Assembly: GCA_002803225.1 (NCBI GenBank)
Contig: NXFV01001583.1
Span: forward strand, 42,002-106,001
Direction: 5' to 3'
Length of the DNA: 64,000 nucleotides
Source: Gamarada debralockiae
Taxonomy: Eukaryota > Ascomycota > Leotiomycetes > Helotiales > Hyphodiscaceae
In this document: piece by piece, positions 35,362-47,366 of the stretch
Numbering within the stretch: position 1 is the first letter of the stretch
Layout: each line of letters starts with the position of its first letter
Notes under the pieces: generated by a model
The model's database searches: none
What the model saw: the letters and a program-made list of their open reading frames with translations, nothing else
Told to the model about the DNA's origin: nothing
Position numbers and translations under genes: made by a program

Positions 35362-36562
35362 ATGGCTTCATTTCGCCTGTTCCTTACGATGGTGTTTGTG
35401 TGGTTAGGAGCGGTGGAAGCGCAATATGGCGCCATGGAGATGCCGGAAGGACTCAGTCCTCGATTCTATCTGGGGAATTCACCACAACCACAGCTAGCAA
35501 AGAGACAGAGTGGGATTTGTGCTACTGATTACCATTCATGTATCTCCTCCCCTCTCCTCTCTCACACCTAAATCCCCCACTAACAAATACTTGTACATAG
35601 GTCTCGACGTCAATGCAACAGTCTGCTGCCCCAACACACAATACTGCATAGTCGACTCGACCTTCACCGCACAATGTTGCGACATCGGTTCAGACTGCGG
35701 CAACGCCTGCGATTCCTCGCACTACCTATGCGAATCCTCCACAACAATCAGCGGAACCGCAACGGCGACCGCAGCTTGCTGTCCTCGATCCTGCCCTTCA
35801 ATATCGCAATTCAAATGCGCGAGTGCTTATGGAGGAGGATGTTGTCCCTTCGGATATGCTTGTGAATCCGGGAACAGCTGTAGCGCTACAGCAGCAGCTA
35901 CAACGAGCAATGCTGCCATCGTGTCCGAGATTCCCAGCGGGTGCACGACAAGCCAGATTGCGTGCCCGACGAGTGAGGGAGGAGGCTGTTGTGGGATAGG
36001 AATGTCCTGCACGGTAGTTGATAATACGAATTACTGCGCCAGCGCCTCTTCGTCCGCCATGCGAACCGGACCCGACGGGATTCTTGCTTCCGGAGTATCG
36101 GAGGCGTCCAAAAGCTCAGGATTGTCAACAGGTGCCAAGGCTGGAATTGGAGTAGGAGTTGCGTTGGGTGCTTGTGTAGTCATTGGAGGACTGCTATGGT
36201 TTTGCGTTGTTCATCGACGACATGCGAGAGAGAGACAGAGTCAGCATGAAAGTTCCGCGCCTGCTCTGTCTCAAGTCTCGGGTTCAAATGCAAATACGAA
36301 TCGACCAAGTCCTGGGAGGAAACTGAACTCAGACTACTCCGGACCTTCTGCTAATGCTGGACCGTTTACAGACGATGTTACTTCTCCAGGAGCCTCGCCA
36401 GGAGCGGATAGAGGCGTACCTCTTTCTCCAGACAGTCCCGGCGATATTGCGGCGCCAGTGGAGATCGATTCAAGGAATCACTCGAATGTGACTTCACCGG
36501 GTTATATCGACGAGTATATGAAGGGAACCAGCGCCACGGAATTCCCTATCGAATTGCCTTAA
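35362..36562 (+). CDS. Cys-rich single-pass plasma-membrane protein
   Basis: Two exons (35362-35539 and 35601-36562; intron 61 bp) give 379 residues. The start gives a signal peptide (MASFRLFLTMVFVWLGAVEAQ). The ectodomain to about residue 225 has many Cys in recurring CCP or GGCC patterns (VCCPNTQYC, QCCDIGSDCG, GGGCCPFGYACESG, GGGCCGIGMSC), then a Ser-rich stalk. One membrane segment follows (GIGVGVALGACVVIGGLLWF) with a basic stop-transfer HRRHARERQ, and a Ser/Pro-rich cytoplasmic tail of about 120 residues. This layout is common in ascomycetes and resembles wall-stress or surface sensors, but no function is established from sequence. The intron falls between CATDYHS and CLDVNATVCC. Confidence 0.87.
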
Positions 36563-36817
36563 TGGATATGGTATTCCTTAAGATGGTTTGCGCCTATTTG
36601 ACAATGGTATTCCAAGGAGGAAGTCTCGGATCCAATATTACACGTACAGAACGACCGCCAATCCTGAATTACTCGAACAAAGATTTTCCAATACCATGCA
36701 CATGCAGATGCTGCCAACGCCCCGCGCACACAGCCCTATGAATAAACGCCTCCAATGCCACCGGTGAACAAAAGAAATTCCAATCACTCTAGGATAGGAC
36801 ACGAACGAAATACAGTA

Positions 36818-37777
36818 TCATTCGCACAAAACTCCTCCGAAAGGCGTACTCTCTCTCAAATCCGCAACCAACTCATCCACGCTATTCAGATATCGTCCCA
36901 ACAGCGCCTGTTTCTCCTCCGTCGTCCGAACCGTCTCGCTCTCGCTATCCGCTCTCTTCCTATTTCCTGTATCCGCTCGATTGAACGCACCAGCCAATTT
37001 ACTCGGACTACGCTGCAGCATAGCTGGGACGGAGGCCGTTGCGCTAGCTGATGGAATGGAGGGCGTTTCGGGCATGAGGTAGAAGTAGAGGAATTCGACT
37101 AGCTTGAGCTTTACTTCTCTGCTTGTTTCGCGGGATTTGAAGAGGGAGGTTATGGTTAGGAGGCCGTCAAGTGCTTCGAATGTGCGGGTGTTTTGTGGGG
37201 TATCGATTAGGGCGCATACGAGGGTGATGATGGTTGCGGATTGGACGGCTGGACAGTTTACTGGTTCGAGGAGGTCGAGGAGATGCTGTATCCAAGAATT
37301 TCATCATTAGCACCAATCCTTTCAAGCATGGATAGAAAGTATGAAAATAGGAATACAAACATTCATATAAACTTCTCTCGAAAATAAACTTCGACTCGGA
37401 GGATGCAGCAACACAATGCCCTGAATCAAATCCAGCGTCTGTATAATCAACAGATCATTCTGCCCATCATTCGTCTTTCCCAACAACCGATCAAGACAAT
37501 TGACCAATCTGAGCGCAACATTCCACTCAAATCCCTCTTGCAACTTAAAGAACTCTCTGAAAGCAGGATCATTGACTAATTCGCTCAGGGGCTTTCGAGG
37601 CGGCGGTTCTTTGCCTGGATCGATTACAGAGCGACGTTTCTCTGCAGCGGACTTTGGAGAGGAGGACGAGAGGCATATTTGCGCGAGGAGCCCTTCGACT
37701 TGGCGCAGTCCTTTGCGGATTTTGGATTGGTCGTAGGAGGAAAGGTTGTCGAAAGAGAGGGAGAGTAGTGCTTCCAT
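36818..37777 (-). CDS. cdc14: Cdc14, septation initiation network component
   Basis: Two exons (37777-37361 and 37285-36818; intron 75 bp) give 294 residues. The N terminus MEALLSLSFDNLSSYDQSK and the following KIRKGLRQVEGLLAQICLSS are typical of the fungal family named for fission-yeast Cdc14, which binds the kinase Sid1 at the spindle pole body and helps trigger septum formation. It is not the Cdc14 phosphatase. Helical repeats run through VALRLVNCLDRLLGK, LDLIQGIVLLHPPSRSLFSR and VQSATIITLVCALIDTPQNT. The C terminus carries a polar insertion with Ser/Pro sites. The gene is divergent from the GGPP synthase. Confidence 0.9.
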
Positions 37778-38541
37778 ATTTGCGGTTTGTTGTTGTTATA
37801 GTTGGGTATCTTGAAATGCCTCACTGAAGATTCGCGAGACTGAGCAGTAGAAAAAGAATACGCTGAGGCAATGTTAATACAGAAAGTCGAAGTGAAGATT
37901 GGAAGTTTTTTGTTTGCTTTGCGAAAAGGAGAGAGGTGCTTGGGTTCCCCTTGCCTCGGGAGATCTGAAGTTTGTCAATTCGTTGCTCTGGGCAACCGCG
38001 ATTTGAAAGCGGTGAGTTGGCAGAATTTTCACAGTTCGGGGATAGCGTTTTAAGGTTCGAAAATCAGTTGCGCATCACGTTTTGATAGTACGTGGCGGCT
38101 TGCATGAGCATTCGAGACAGAAAAATCATTATTGAAACTTCTATTGCAATTATGGTCCTTGGTACGGCTTTTTGGGTATTAAAGCTTCACCCACAAAACT
38201 GATTGATCGCTAGGAGCTTTGGAATACGATCAGCTGGTCACATCTAACATGTGAAGGGAACGCCGGCGCTTTCGAAGCCAGTGACGTTGGAGGGGCTAGG
38301 CCAGGCCAAGCTGTGAAACTACAAAGTCTCGTGTCGCTCGAACAACAGAAGCTGAAGCAAAACACAATTATTGGTCTCTTGTACGACAGTCCTCCCATCT
38401 ACGAAGCCTATTTCTCGTCTGTATTCCTACAGAATTCACCGTGTCAGCCAGAAGTAATTCTCCACAATATCTGCAGCTATCAGCCTTACGTTCCACGTCA
38501 CCATCTAACAGCTCCGTTCACTGTAGCCTACATCAACTCGA
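37778..38541. other. Divergent promoter region between cdc14 and GGPP synthase
   Basis: About 760 bp between two genes transcribed away from each other. Short frames are present but none is recognised. The plus-strand frame at 38313-38648 overlaps the synthase start in another frame and is taken as chance. Confidence 0.55.
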
Positions 38542-39759
38542 ATGTTCCAAAGCAATCTCTCCCAAAGAGGCCCATCAAGTATGGTGTCGGACAATCTCCG
38601 CTCTCCCAACGCCATCCCACCTCGAACCTCCTCCACAGGCCTAAATAGTCTAAACCAAGTCCCCTCGAAACCCGTCCTCAAGCCTGTTCCAGAAGGCGAC
38701 TGGATCAGCCAGCGAAAGTCCTCTCTCACATCCCCAACCTCGATAAATCCAACCATACAGCCAGGCTCTGCGCCCGATCCTTCGAAATACCACAAGAACG
38801 ATATGGCATTCCACGGGAAAAGCAGTTGGAGTGGCGATAAGGAGAAGATTCTTTTGGGTCCGTACGAATACTTGGATGCGCATCCGGGGAAAGATATTAG
38901 GAGTCAGTTGATTGCGGCGTTTAATGAGTGGTTAGCAGTTCCGCCGGAGAGTCTGGAGGTCATTACAAAGGCCATCGGAATGCTGCATACGGCGAGTTTG
39001 CTGGTGGATGATGTCGAGGATTCCTCCCTTCTTCGTAGAGGATTGCCCGTGGCACATAGCATATTTGGCACGGCGCAGACAATTAATTCAGCGAATTATG
39101 TCTATTTCTGCGCGTTGCAGGAACTGCAGAAATTGAAGAACCCGAAGGCGATTACGATTTACACTGAGGAGTTGTTGAATTTGCATAGAGGTCAGGGAAT
39201 GGATTTGTTTTGGAGAGATACTTTGACTTGTCCGAGTGAGGACGACTACTTGGAGATGGTGGGCAATAAGACGGGAGGATTGTTCAGACTGGCCGTGAAG
39301 CTCATGCAAGCGGAGAGTAAGAATCTCAAGTACGTAACCCATCTCCTAGTTTCAAACATTACTAATAGGCACCACAGAGACTGTGTCCCGCTCGTCAATC
39401 TAATCGGCATAATCTTCCAAATCCGTGACGACTACCAAAACCTCTCCTCTCCCGAATACTCCCATAACAAAGGTCTGTGTGAAGATCTGACCGAAGGCAA
39501 ATTCTCGTTCCCGATCATTCACAGTATCCGAGCGGAGCCAGGTAATCTGCAGCTCTTGAATATCCTGAAGCAAAAGCCAGATGATGAACAAGTGAAGCGG
39601 TATGCGGTGTCATATATGGAGCGTACTGGTAGCTTTGAGTATTGCAGAAAAGTCTTGAGTACGTTGATGGACAGAGCAAGAAGACTAGTTGAAGAATTGG
39701 ATGAAGGTAGTAAGAAGGGCAAGGGAGTTTTGAAGATCTTGGATAAGATGAGCGTCTGA
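38542..39759 (+). CDS. BTS1: Geranylgeranyl diphosphate synthase
   Basis: Two exons (38542-39329 and 39378-39759) give 389 residues; the 48-bp intron is a multiple of three and open, so it must be removed on splice-site and homology grounds (NLK joins [10 protein letters not shown]). The first Asp-rich motif is DDVED (156-160) and the second DDYQN (280-284), as in fungal GGPP synthases. Other family blocks are [37 protein letters not shown] and [10 protein letters not shown]. It adds isopentenyl diphosphate to farnesyl diphosphate; the product supports protein prenylation, carotenoids or diterpenes. No terpene cyclase lies nearby, so a housekeeping role is likely. The N-terminal 90 residues are Ser/Pro-rich; a later ATG at 38581 is also possible. 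Confidence 0.92.
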   Translation: MFQSNLSQRGPSSMVSDNLRSPNAIPPRTSSTGLNSLNQVPSKPVLKPVPEGDWISQRKSSLTSPTSINPTIQPGSAPDPSKYHKNDMAFHGKSSWSGDKEKILLGPYEYLDAHPGKDIRSQLIAAFNEWLAVPPESLEVITKAIGMLHTASLLVDDVEDSSLLRRGLPVAHSIFGTAQTINSANYVYFCALQELQKLKNPKAITIYTEELLNLHRGQGMDLFWRDTLTCPSEDDYLEMVGNKTGGLFRLAVKLMQAESKNLKYVTHLLVSNITNRHHRDCVPLVNLIGIIFQIRDDYQNLSSPEYSHNKGLCEDLTEGKFSFPIIHSIRAEPGNLQLLNILKQKPDDEQVKRYAVSYMERTGSFEYCRKVLSTLMDRARRLVEELDEGSKKGKGVLKILDKMSV

Positions 39760-40333
39760 TCTGGCATGTTAATGGAGGACGGATAGTGATGTGGGGAATA
39801 TTGGGGGAGTTTGACGCAAGTTTGAGCGATATCCCTTTGTTACGTACAATCTGGAATGATTGTGGACAGAAAGTTACCAACTCCGGTGGTCATACATCAG
39901 AGGACGATTTCCGAGATTCTCCATTCCCGCTCGCTATCAGTGCGGGGCAGCTTATTCCACCCCACAAGACCCAATTCGAGATTTCGCGAACGCAGCCTAT
40001 CATAACCAATTTCTACCCTGCCAGCTGCCTCCAGAGTAGATGTAAGAGGCCCTAGTGGTCCTTTAATCATAATTTCTCCTCGATTTCATCGGCAGTAGTT
40101 GTTATCACGGTACTTCAAAGCACCTAATGACGGAGTTTATCGGTTTTAACGACGGTCAAACGGTGAGAACTTCACCGTTACCGACCTTCAGCACCGTCTT
40201 CAATAATACAAAAAAATTCAACAATTCTCAGTATGAGTTCATATCCTCCGGTTTTCCTACCTCCATAGATCGCTCCTGTCGTCAATCAAGGATTGATTGA
40301 CTGTTTGCACTCTTCATTCATTCATTTCAAGCC
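39760..40333. other. Intergenic, promoter of DHA1 pump
   Basis: No gene seen. It should hold the synthase terminator and the promoter of the next transporter. Confidence 0.5.
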
Positions 40334-42144
40334 ATGGCGCCCTCGGGAGAGCAATCCATCGAAGCGCCGATCTCGTCGCCAGACAACAACAAAGGTGTCG
40401 ATGTCAAGGAAACCATTTCCATTACAGAAAGCGAACAAGAAATTGTCAAGCCAGAAGACGTCTCGAAAGATGGCAGCCAGCAAGATATCATTGAGCAAGA
40501 AAAGGTCACCCAAACAACGCAAGGCATAGAAGTCACCACTTCCTACGATGCCGTCTCCAAATCCAAGTCCACCGAAGACAAAGGCAAGAACTACTCTTCC
40601 TTCTCCACATGGGAGAAACGATTCATTGTCTTCACGGCCACAATCGCAGCTACGTTCTCGCCGTTTACTGCGCAGATTTACTTTCCGGCTCTGAATACTA
40701 TTGCTAAGGATTTGCATGTGACGAATGCAAAGGTCAACCTCACGGTGACAACTTACATGGTCTGTTTCCCTTTTTTCAATTGCCCCTTTGCAAGCTTTAT
40801 GAAAGATGGTTGTTGACATATGAACAGATCCTGCAAGCCACTGCTCCAGCATTCATCGGCGGCTTTTCAGACAGTGCAGGCCGACGTCCAGCGTATATCA
40901 TTTGCTTCGTAATTTATATTATCGCAGACGTCGCCCTCGCTATCCAAAATAACTACGTCGCACTTCTTGTCCTCCGCATGGTCCAATCAGCTGGGTCAAG
41001 CGGCACCGTCGCGCTCGCTAACGCCGTAGTCGCAGACATAGCCACCTCGGCCGAAAGAGGAATCTACATCGGGATAACCTCCCTAACGGGGATCCTCGCT
41101 CCTTCCTTAGGTCCAATCCTCGGTGGGATATTGGCCCAGTACGCAGGCTGGAAATGGATCTTCGGCTTCCTCGCTATCTTCGCATTCGTGTTCTTCGTCC
41201 CTATGCTACTGTTCTTCCCTGAAACAGGAAGAAATATTGTTGGCGATGGCACGATCCCACCCCCTAAATGGAATCGGAGTCTCATGAACTGGATTAATGA
41301 AAAGAAGCGATTGAAGGAAGGTATTGAGCCCGATTACGCGCAGCGCGATGAACTCGCTAAGAAACGGGGGAGGATCCGCTTCCCGAATCCGCTGGGTACG
41401 TTGATTGTCGTTACGGAGAAAGAGGCGGCTTGTGTACTTGGCTTCGCTGGCATTGTATATGCCGGATTCTACGCCATCATCTCAGGCATGCCATCCCAAC
41501 TTAAGGAGATCTACGGGTATAATGACCTCGTCGTCGGGTTGATGTATCTGCCAATCTCCGGTGGTTCACTCCTCGCAGCGTTCACACAGGGGAAACTGAT
41601 CGACTGGTCCTACCACCGCGAAGCTTGTCGCTTAGGGGTCAAAGTGGTGAAATCCCGCGAACAAGACCTCTCTAATTTCCCCATCGAGAAAGCTAGGCTG
41701 CAAGTCGCCATCCCGCTGCTGTTCGCTTGCTCCCTATTCACCATTGCTTATGGTTGGATTTTACATTTCCGGACTAATGTTGCGGGACCGATTATCATGT
41801 TGTTCTTTTTGGGATACACGTTGATTGCGAGTACGCAGAGTATCAGTATCTTGATCGTGGACATCAACCCGGGGCTTGCGGGCACGGCGACGGCGGCGTT
41901 TAACCTTGTGAGATGTTTGCTGGGTGCTGGTGCTACTGCACTCATTTTGCCGATGACGAATGCTATGGGCTGGGGATGGGCATATACGTTGATTGGGTTC
42001 ATTTATGTGATTATGAGTCCGCTGCTTTGGGCGGTTATTCGGTGGGGGCCGGAGTGGAGGAAGGCTAGGAGGGAGGAGGATGAGAGGAAAGAGAGGGTGA
42101 AGAAGGAGGAAGCGAGGGCCAAAGAGAGTGGTGAGAAGGTTTAG
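40334..42144 (+). CDS. MFS transporter, DHA1 type (quinidine/dityrosine-exporter-like)
   Basis: Two exons (40334-40759 and 40828-42144; intron 68 bp) give 580 residues. A long polar N terminus of about 90 residues rich in Glu and Lys precedes FSTWEKRFIVFTATIAATFS. Motif A appears as GGFSDSAGRRPAYI, the segment-5 motif as GILAPSLGPILGGIL, and a long loop NWINEKKRLKEGIEPDYAQ separates the halves. The tail is highly charged (RREEDERKERVKKEEARAK). The pattern SAGSSGTVALANAVVADIA is typical of the Qdr-like group, which exports drugs, polyamines or small metabolites at the plasma membrane. Substrate unknown. Confidence 0.92.
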
Positions 42145-42835
42145 CAGGTGTGTGTGTGAAGGGCTGAAGTGCTTTGAGTTAATTATCTCATTGTCATAGA
42201 GCATAGACAGATGTTAATAAGTAGAATATAGGGTACCCAAATACCGAAACCGCAAGCGACTTACGCTGCATATTTGCAAATCTTTTCCTGCTGTTGTAAC
42301 ATTAGGCAGAAGTTGCTGATACTCGCTGATTCGCTGCCAAAATTTTCAGAACTCAATTGAACATGAGGCTGTGGGGCGGCAATGAATATTTAGGCAGCTC
42401 TTCAAATGTGCAACCTCTTCCTTCAAGTTTCTTGAAATTGAGATAATCAAACAGACTTCTAACGAGGTAGCGACGGTGTATGGATGTCAATATGGCAGGA
42501 CGTGAGTTGTTCCTTTCACGCGGAACGTTGTACAAGGTGTTCTGCGAAGCCATGAACATTGAATTCTGTAACATCGGCTACGAAGACCCGCGGAGATCGC
42601 TCTTGAACCATAGGATTTCCGGCTGTTGAGAATGTGCGGAGTGCCATTTGCTGTATGAAGCATTCGTGGGATTATATCCGTTTTTGTTAGAGGAGAATCC
42701 GGATCTTGTTCTGGTCCAGCTCTCTGATTCCGGTATGGATCGTTTGAAATCGATTTCGGCAGCGTTGGAAATTCTTGTAGCATAGCTGAAAATGGCTGGG
42801 ACCAGTTAAGTGTCTACCGTCACTACACTCACAAT
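42145..42835. other. Intergenic, no supported gene
   Basis: Short unrecognised frames only. Confidence 0.5.
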
Positions 42836-43234
42836 ATGCCACCGCCGGATTGGATATCTCTTCTTCCGCGCAGGAAGCCACTCACTTCCCGAAAAGACCA
42901 GTTCACGGACCTACTATTAGAGTGGCTGGACGATTGTAAGAGAAGACATTCTCCTTGCCAAAAGGAGGACGCTCCACTACCTGCTCGCGTTATCAACGTC
43001 GGCAATGACAATTGGAAAGGAGCCTTTTCTGCATGTATCTACAGGAGAGAAATGCCGCTCTATTGCCTTGAGCCATTGCTGGAGCAGAGTACTGTTCACA
43101 TGAAAAGTCACATCGGTTTTGACTGGCATTTACCAAAACAAATATCATTCACTGATTTCGATGCAGCCATATTCACAAATGTTCTCATTCTCTTTTGTTC
43201 AGATGTATCAACAACTGAAAAGAATTACTTTTGA
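42836..43234 (+). pseudogene. N-terminal fragment of a HET-domain-type gene
   Basis: An ATG at 42836 opens 132 codons whose first half contains LLLEWLDDCKRRHSPCQ followed by APLPARVINVGN. This is the pre-HET segment seen in many fungal heterokaryon-incompatibility-like proteins (a WL..C...H..C element, then LP.R.I.VG). The HET core that should follow is absent; the frame soon becomes unrecognisable and the next gene is on the other strand. I read it as a truncated relic; a short real protein is less likely. Confidence 0.5.
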
Positions 43235-43386
43235 ATTATTAAAAGTGTACTTGAATGGAGTTCCCTCTCTATCTCTAGACAATCTAGGTATCTATCCAGC
43301 AATTTCCAAAACGCCAATGTGCTTCCACATATCATACAAGTTGCGAACAAAAGACCAAATCCATCCTTCTAACTCAAAAAAGTCGC

Positions 43387-45283
43387 TCACGCAGCACCAC
43401 CAGCAACGACCTTGCCCTTCAGATTTCTCCACTTGCTCGCAAAACTAATCAACACCGCAATACCAGCCGATGCGATCGCAATGGCGTAGGCCACCTTTAA
43501 GCCATCCATATACGCATCAATGATCCCTGGAACCACATCGGCTGAGAATACGTTCCTGAGCTCGGCGACACCTGTGGCGGGGACTTGGGCAGGGTTGACC
43601 GTTGGGGCAGTCGAGGGCAGCTTGTTGAGGAGGACGTTCGTGACAGCGGCTTCACCGGCGGAGACGAAAAAGGCGCCGCCAATGGTTTGTGCGACTGTGA
43701 GGCATGTTAGTGTTGTTTTTGCAGAAGGGGTCAATCAAGATCGCGAGAGTGGAGTGGTGTGGGGACGGAGTGAGACTTACATAATATCATAGCAGTCACA
43801 GACGACAAATCACTCGGCGCAACGACCGCCTGACCTGAGATCACAGGGACCTGAAGGGCTAAGCCAATCCCAAGTCCGGCGAGAACTTGATAGCCTATCC
43901 ATTGCGAAGACGAGGAGTGGGTGCTGAGCGTGTACAGCAATCCTGACCCGATGGTACTGCCGATCGAGCCTGCAATCAAGAAGGGGACGAAGTGGCCAAA
44001 TGCGGTGATCAGACCTCCTGACAAAATCGTCGCAATTGTCGTGCCTAAGATAAGTGGGAGATTACGAACTCCACTTTGTGAGGCCGAGACCCCAGAAACG
44101 ACCTGGAAGTACATGGGAATGTAGTAGAGGAGCAGGAAGAAGCCTCCAGCGAGGAAAAAAATGAAACCCATTCCGACGGAGATGGTACGATCCTTGAGGA
44201 GACGACCAACAACGATAGCTCGATCCCCTTGGAAATATTCCACGACGCAGAAGAGGATCATGATCAGACCGAAGCACACGAGACAGGCGATGACCGAGCC
44301 GTTGTTCCAGGCTTTCGATTGTCCGCCCCATTGCAGTGCGAGAATATAGCAGACTACTGCGGCCAGGATGGTGAACGTCCCTGGGAGATCCATCTGCAGG
44401 AGCTTCTCTTTGAGCGGAGCTCTGACGGGAACGGCTTGGGAAGGTGCGGTGAAGAAAAAAAGAATGATTCCTCCGGCAATACCCCCTATTGGAAGGTTGA
44501 TGTAGAAGCACCATCTCCATGAGACTTTTTCTGCAAAGACGCCACCGAGCAGAGGCCCGACGACACTGGCAATTCCGTAAGACGCACCGAGGATACCTGT
44601 GAAAGCGGGTCGCTGTCGTGGTCGGGCGGCGAAGGCGATGATAGTGTAGGCTCCTGATGCGATTCCAGCTCCTCCAAGACCAGCAATGGCCCGTCCAACA
44701 ATCAGAGCAGTTGAGTTTGGTGCAACTCCTGGGAGACAGTTAGTATTTGGGTATGAAAGGAGGAGCCAGGAATTGATTGACATACCGCAAATGAGACTTC
44801 CAAGTTCAAAGATGAAAATCGAGACGAGAAAAGTAAGCTTCAGTGGGAAGTACTTGTACCCTTTGCCCCATGTCGATTGGAAAGATCCGACTGTGAGGAA
44901 GAATGCCGATCCATACCATCCAACGAGATCAAGACCGTGGAACTCATCAGTAATTTTAGGGATTGCTGTCCCGACGATAGTCATGTCGAGGGCTACCTGG
45001 GATGAATCAGTCGTTTGGGTTCATTATTGATTGAAAAGGGACATACGAGAAAAATACTGAGCACGAGGGCGACGACAATGAAAGCCATTCGAACACTAGT
45101 TGGATACTCTCCTCCCTCATCCTCAGCCTCGGCGTTCGTCTCATTTCGAATCGATCCATCTTCTTTCTCCGTTGGTATGTCGCCAAGCTCTGTCTTCTCA
45201 TTACGTAGAGAGCCTTGAGGCGAAGAGGTAACGCCTGTCTCGTGCTCTTTCTCCTCGGCCAACGTCAACGATCTTGAATCCAT
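43387..45283 (-). CDS. MFS transporter, DHA2 (14-TM) efflux pump
   Basis: Four exons (45283-45047, 44996-44786, 44728-43781, 43694-43387; introns 50, 57 and 86 bp) give 567 residues. After an acidic N terminus of about 65 residues the first membrane segment leads into VALDMTIVGTAIPKITDEFH, the hallmark of DHA2 pumps, and WYGSAFFLTVGSFQSTWGK. The segment-5 motif reads ASYGIASVVGPLLGGVF followed by WRWCFYINLPIGG. Fourteen hydrophobic segments can be counted. Relatives export fungal toxins, azoles and other drugs. Here no biosynthetic gene lies next to it, so a general detoxifying role is the simpler guess. Confidence 0.92.
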
Positions 45284-46468
45284 ATCGAGAGGTGTCAGAA
45301 CAAAAACGAATACTCAACGACGGCAACTGAAGAACGAGCTGAAACAAAGATCTCATCAACGGGAAGGAACGATTGAGTACTTATATCTCGCCTGCGTTCA
45401 TAAACTTATCCACAACGAGGCCTGAAAAATGACTCCATCTGTCACACCCCGAGCGGCGGCATAGCTACTGCTTACCTTACGATAAGGTTACAGTGGAGGC
45501 CTACTTTTGTTGCTAACCAGTAGCCTCCCAGATTCGGCCTACGCCCTGCAACTTGCAGGAGATAAAGAACTCTATGCCCTTCTTCCGCCGCACCAAAAGT
45601 CTCCGGATGACAAACGTGGGCTTAAAATTAACCCGATGCAGGTAAGCATTTTACGTCCAGCAAAAAGAAGTGTCAGCAACGACTTATGGTGTGAAGCTAA
45701 GCGAGACCCCTGATTGTGGACCTGTAAGCTCGTCCGCCGAACGCACGGAGTTCCAGCGTTAGCAGCCCTTTGTTAGCCTCGCCAGCCGTTCGGCCGAGTT
45801 ACGGTCGAAATCACGATGCCTTGTCGTTGCGGTATTGCGGCCGCGTCGTTAATTGCAAAGGAGCATGGAGTGCATATAAACTCCGGACCTGACAATTCTT
45901 GCACGAGGGCTTGTTGGGTGCAAGTAAGGTTCTCCAGGAGATGTTGGTGGTGTTCTCTGGTGTCCCAAATTTTCTGGCTTGGCTGCAGGAAATTACCCGT
46001 GATGAGTGTCGTAAAAGGGAATCTCTCCGAAAAATCTCACTTGAGTTACTCCTCGAGAAGAAACTATACGGATATGATAAGATGTCACTCATAATGGCTG
46101 TAATTCTGATGCCCCTTGCATTTTCGCTGTCGCAAGTATTTTTTCGAGAGTATCTTGTGAACGAGGCCAATCAGGAACGAAATTCTCTCATCATGAGTCA
46201 TTATTTGACAGAACAAATATGAAACAACTTTTCTCGAACCATCAAACTCACGAATTGGCAACTCCCTGGAGGTTTTTCTTTCAATAATTGAAAGCTCGGT
46301 TATGGCTGAAATGAGGACGAGAAACTGTCTTTCTTTCCCCCTTCTCAGCGCAAATGGCTCGATGATCCTCCTAAAGTCAGCCTTGAAGAAGCTTGAGCTC
46401 TCAATTCTCAGCCTTTCAAACTCCCGCCACTTCTCAATCCCCAATATACCAATGATATCCACTCACCT
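45284..46468. other. Intergenic, no supported gene
   Basis: Promoter of the DHA2 pump at the left end. A plus-strand frame at 45899-46222 (107 codons) reads fluently but has no recognised match and lacks exons around it. Confidence 0.5.
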
Positions 46469-47366
46469 TCAGTTCGCACTCGTCTCGTTCGTCCCATTTC
46501 CGACAGCGACCGGCACTCGAATCCAACCCGCCTCATTTACCTCAACAATACCTCTATACCAATACCTCGCCATGGTAGCGTACCCTTTATTATTCGGATG
46601 CAGCGTATCGTTGTACTGGTTAGGTGGTAACGCATTCTGCATGTCCACAATCTGAACATGCTCGCCGTCCATCTTCCGCTTCTCCACCATCTCCCCAACA
46701 GCCTCATTATACAGTCCTATTCTCGCATTCGTTGTCACGTTTGGCGAAGAAATAATCTTTGCCACCAGCACTGCCGCATCTGGACACCCATCAAAGATCT
46801 CATCGATCAAGCAAGACAGTCGAGCGGGTGCGGAAGATACATTGAGGTCAAGATTCATATCATTCGTGCCGGCGTGGAGGAGAACAATGTTTGGACGCAA
46901 GGATAAGGCAGGAGGGAGAGCAGATGCTATCTCAGAGATTGTGGCGCCGTCGATGCCTTGCTCCTGGTTGTCGACCATGGTCCCGGAGGTGAAATCTCCC
47001 ACCATATCCACCGAATTATTACCAGCAAGAAGAAGATTCTCAAGATCGAGTCGGTATCCATTGGAATCGGTACTTCGAAAGCCTTGGGTTATGGAGTCTC
47101 AGATCGAAGTCAGCTTGAGCTCAGAAGACCCATGGCCTCACTACCGGCAAGAAGGTCTGGCTGGTGGGAATTTACATACCGCCGAGTGGCATAATCCTTA
47201 ACGTCTTTCCAGTTATGGTCGATGTATCGGCACCTTGGGTATCACGTGTCTCCAGCGAAGCCAGTCGCCAGTTCGTCTCATCGACTCCAAGCCGCCTAGA
47301 AGGCGAGCAAGAAACTGCACCAAGCAGAGCTATTCCTACAAGGAATAATCTATGCGGAGTAAACAT
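46469..47366 (-). CDS. Secreted SGNH hydrolase
   Basis: Two exons (47366-47180 and 47097-46469; intron 82 bp) give 271 residues. The ATG at 47366 starts a signal peptide (MFTPHRLFLVGIALLGAVSC). Splicing joins IMPLG to DSITQGFRSTD, building the GDSITQG block with the nucleophile Ser near residue 65. The Gly block is DNQEQGIDGATI, the Asn block VLLHAGTNDMNLDL, and the Asp/His block DTLHPNNKGYATMARYW. This is a complete SGNH catalytic set. Fungal relatives act on esters outside the cell, such as polysaccharide acetyl groups or lipids, and the substrate cannot be told. It is unrelated in detail to the CE16-like esterase at 18.9-20.2 kb. Confidence 0.9.

Noticed and set aside
39330..39377. Keeping the in-frame 48-bp stretch of the GGPP synthase as coding
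   Set aside because: It has GT..AG borders, inserts a segment absent from the family, and removing it restores [13 protein letters not shown].
38542..42144. Possible diterpene or other secondary-metabolite cluster around the GGPP synthase, P450 and MFS genes
   Set aside because: No terpene cyclase, polyketide or peptide synthase is present, the P450 is broken, and the synthase sits next to cdc14. A housekeeping synthase is simpler.
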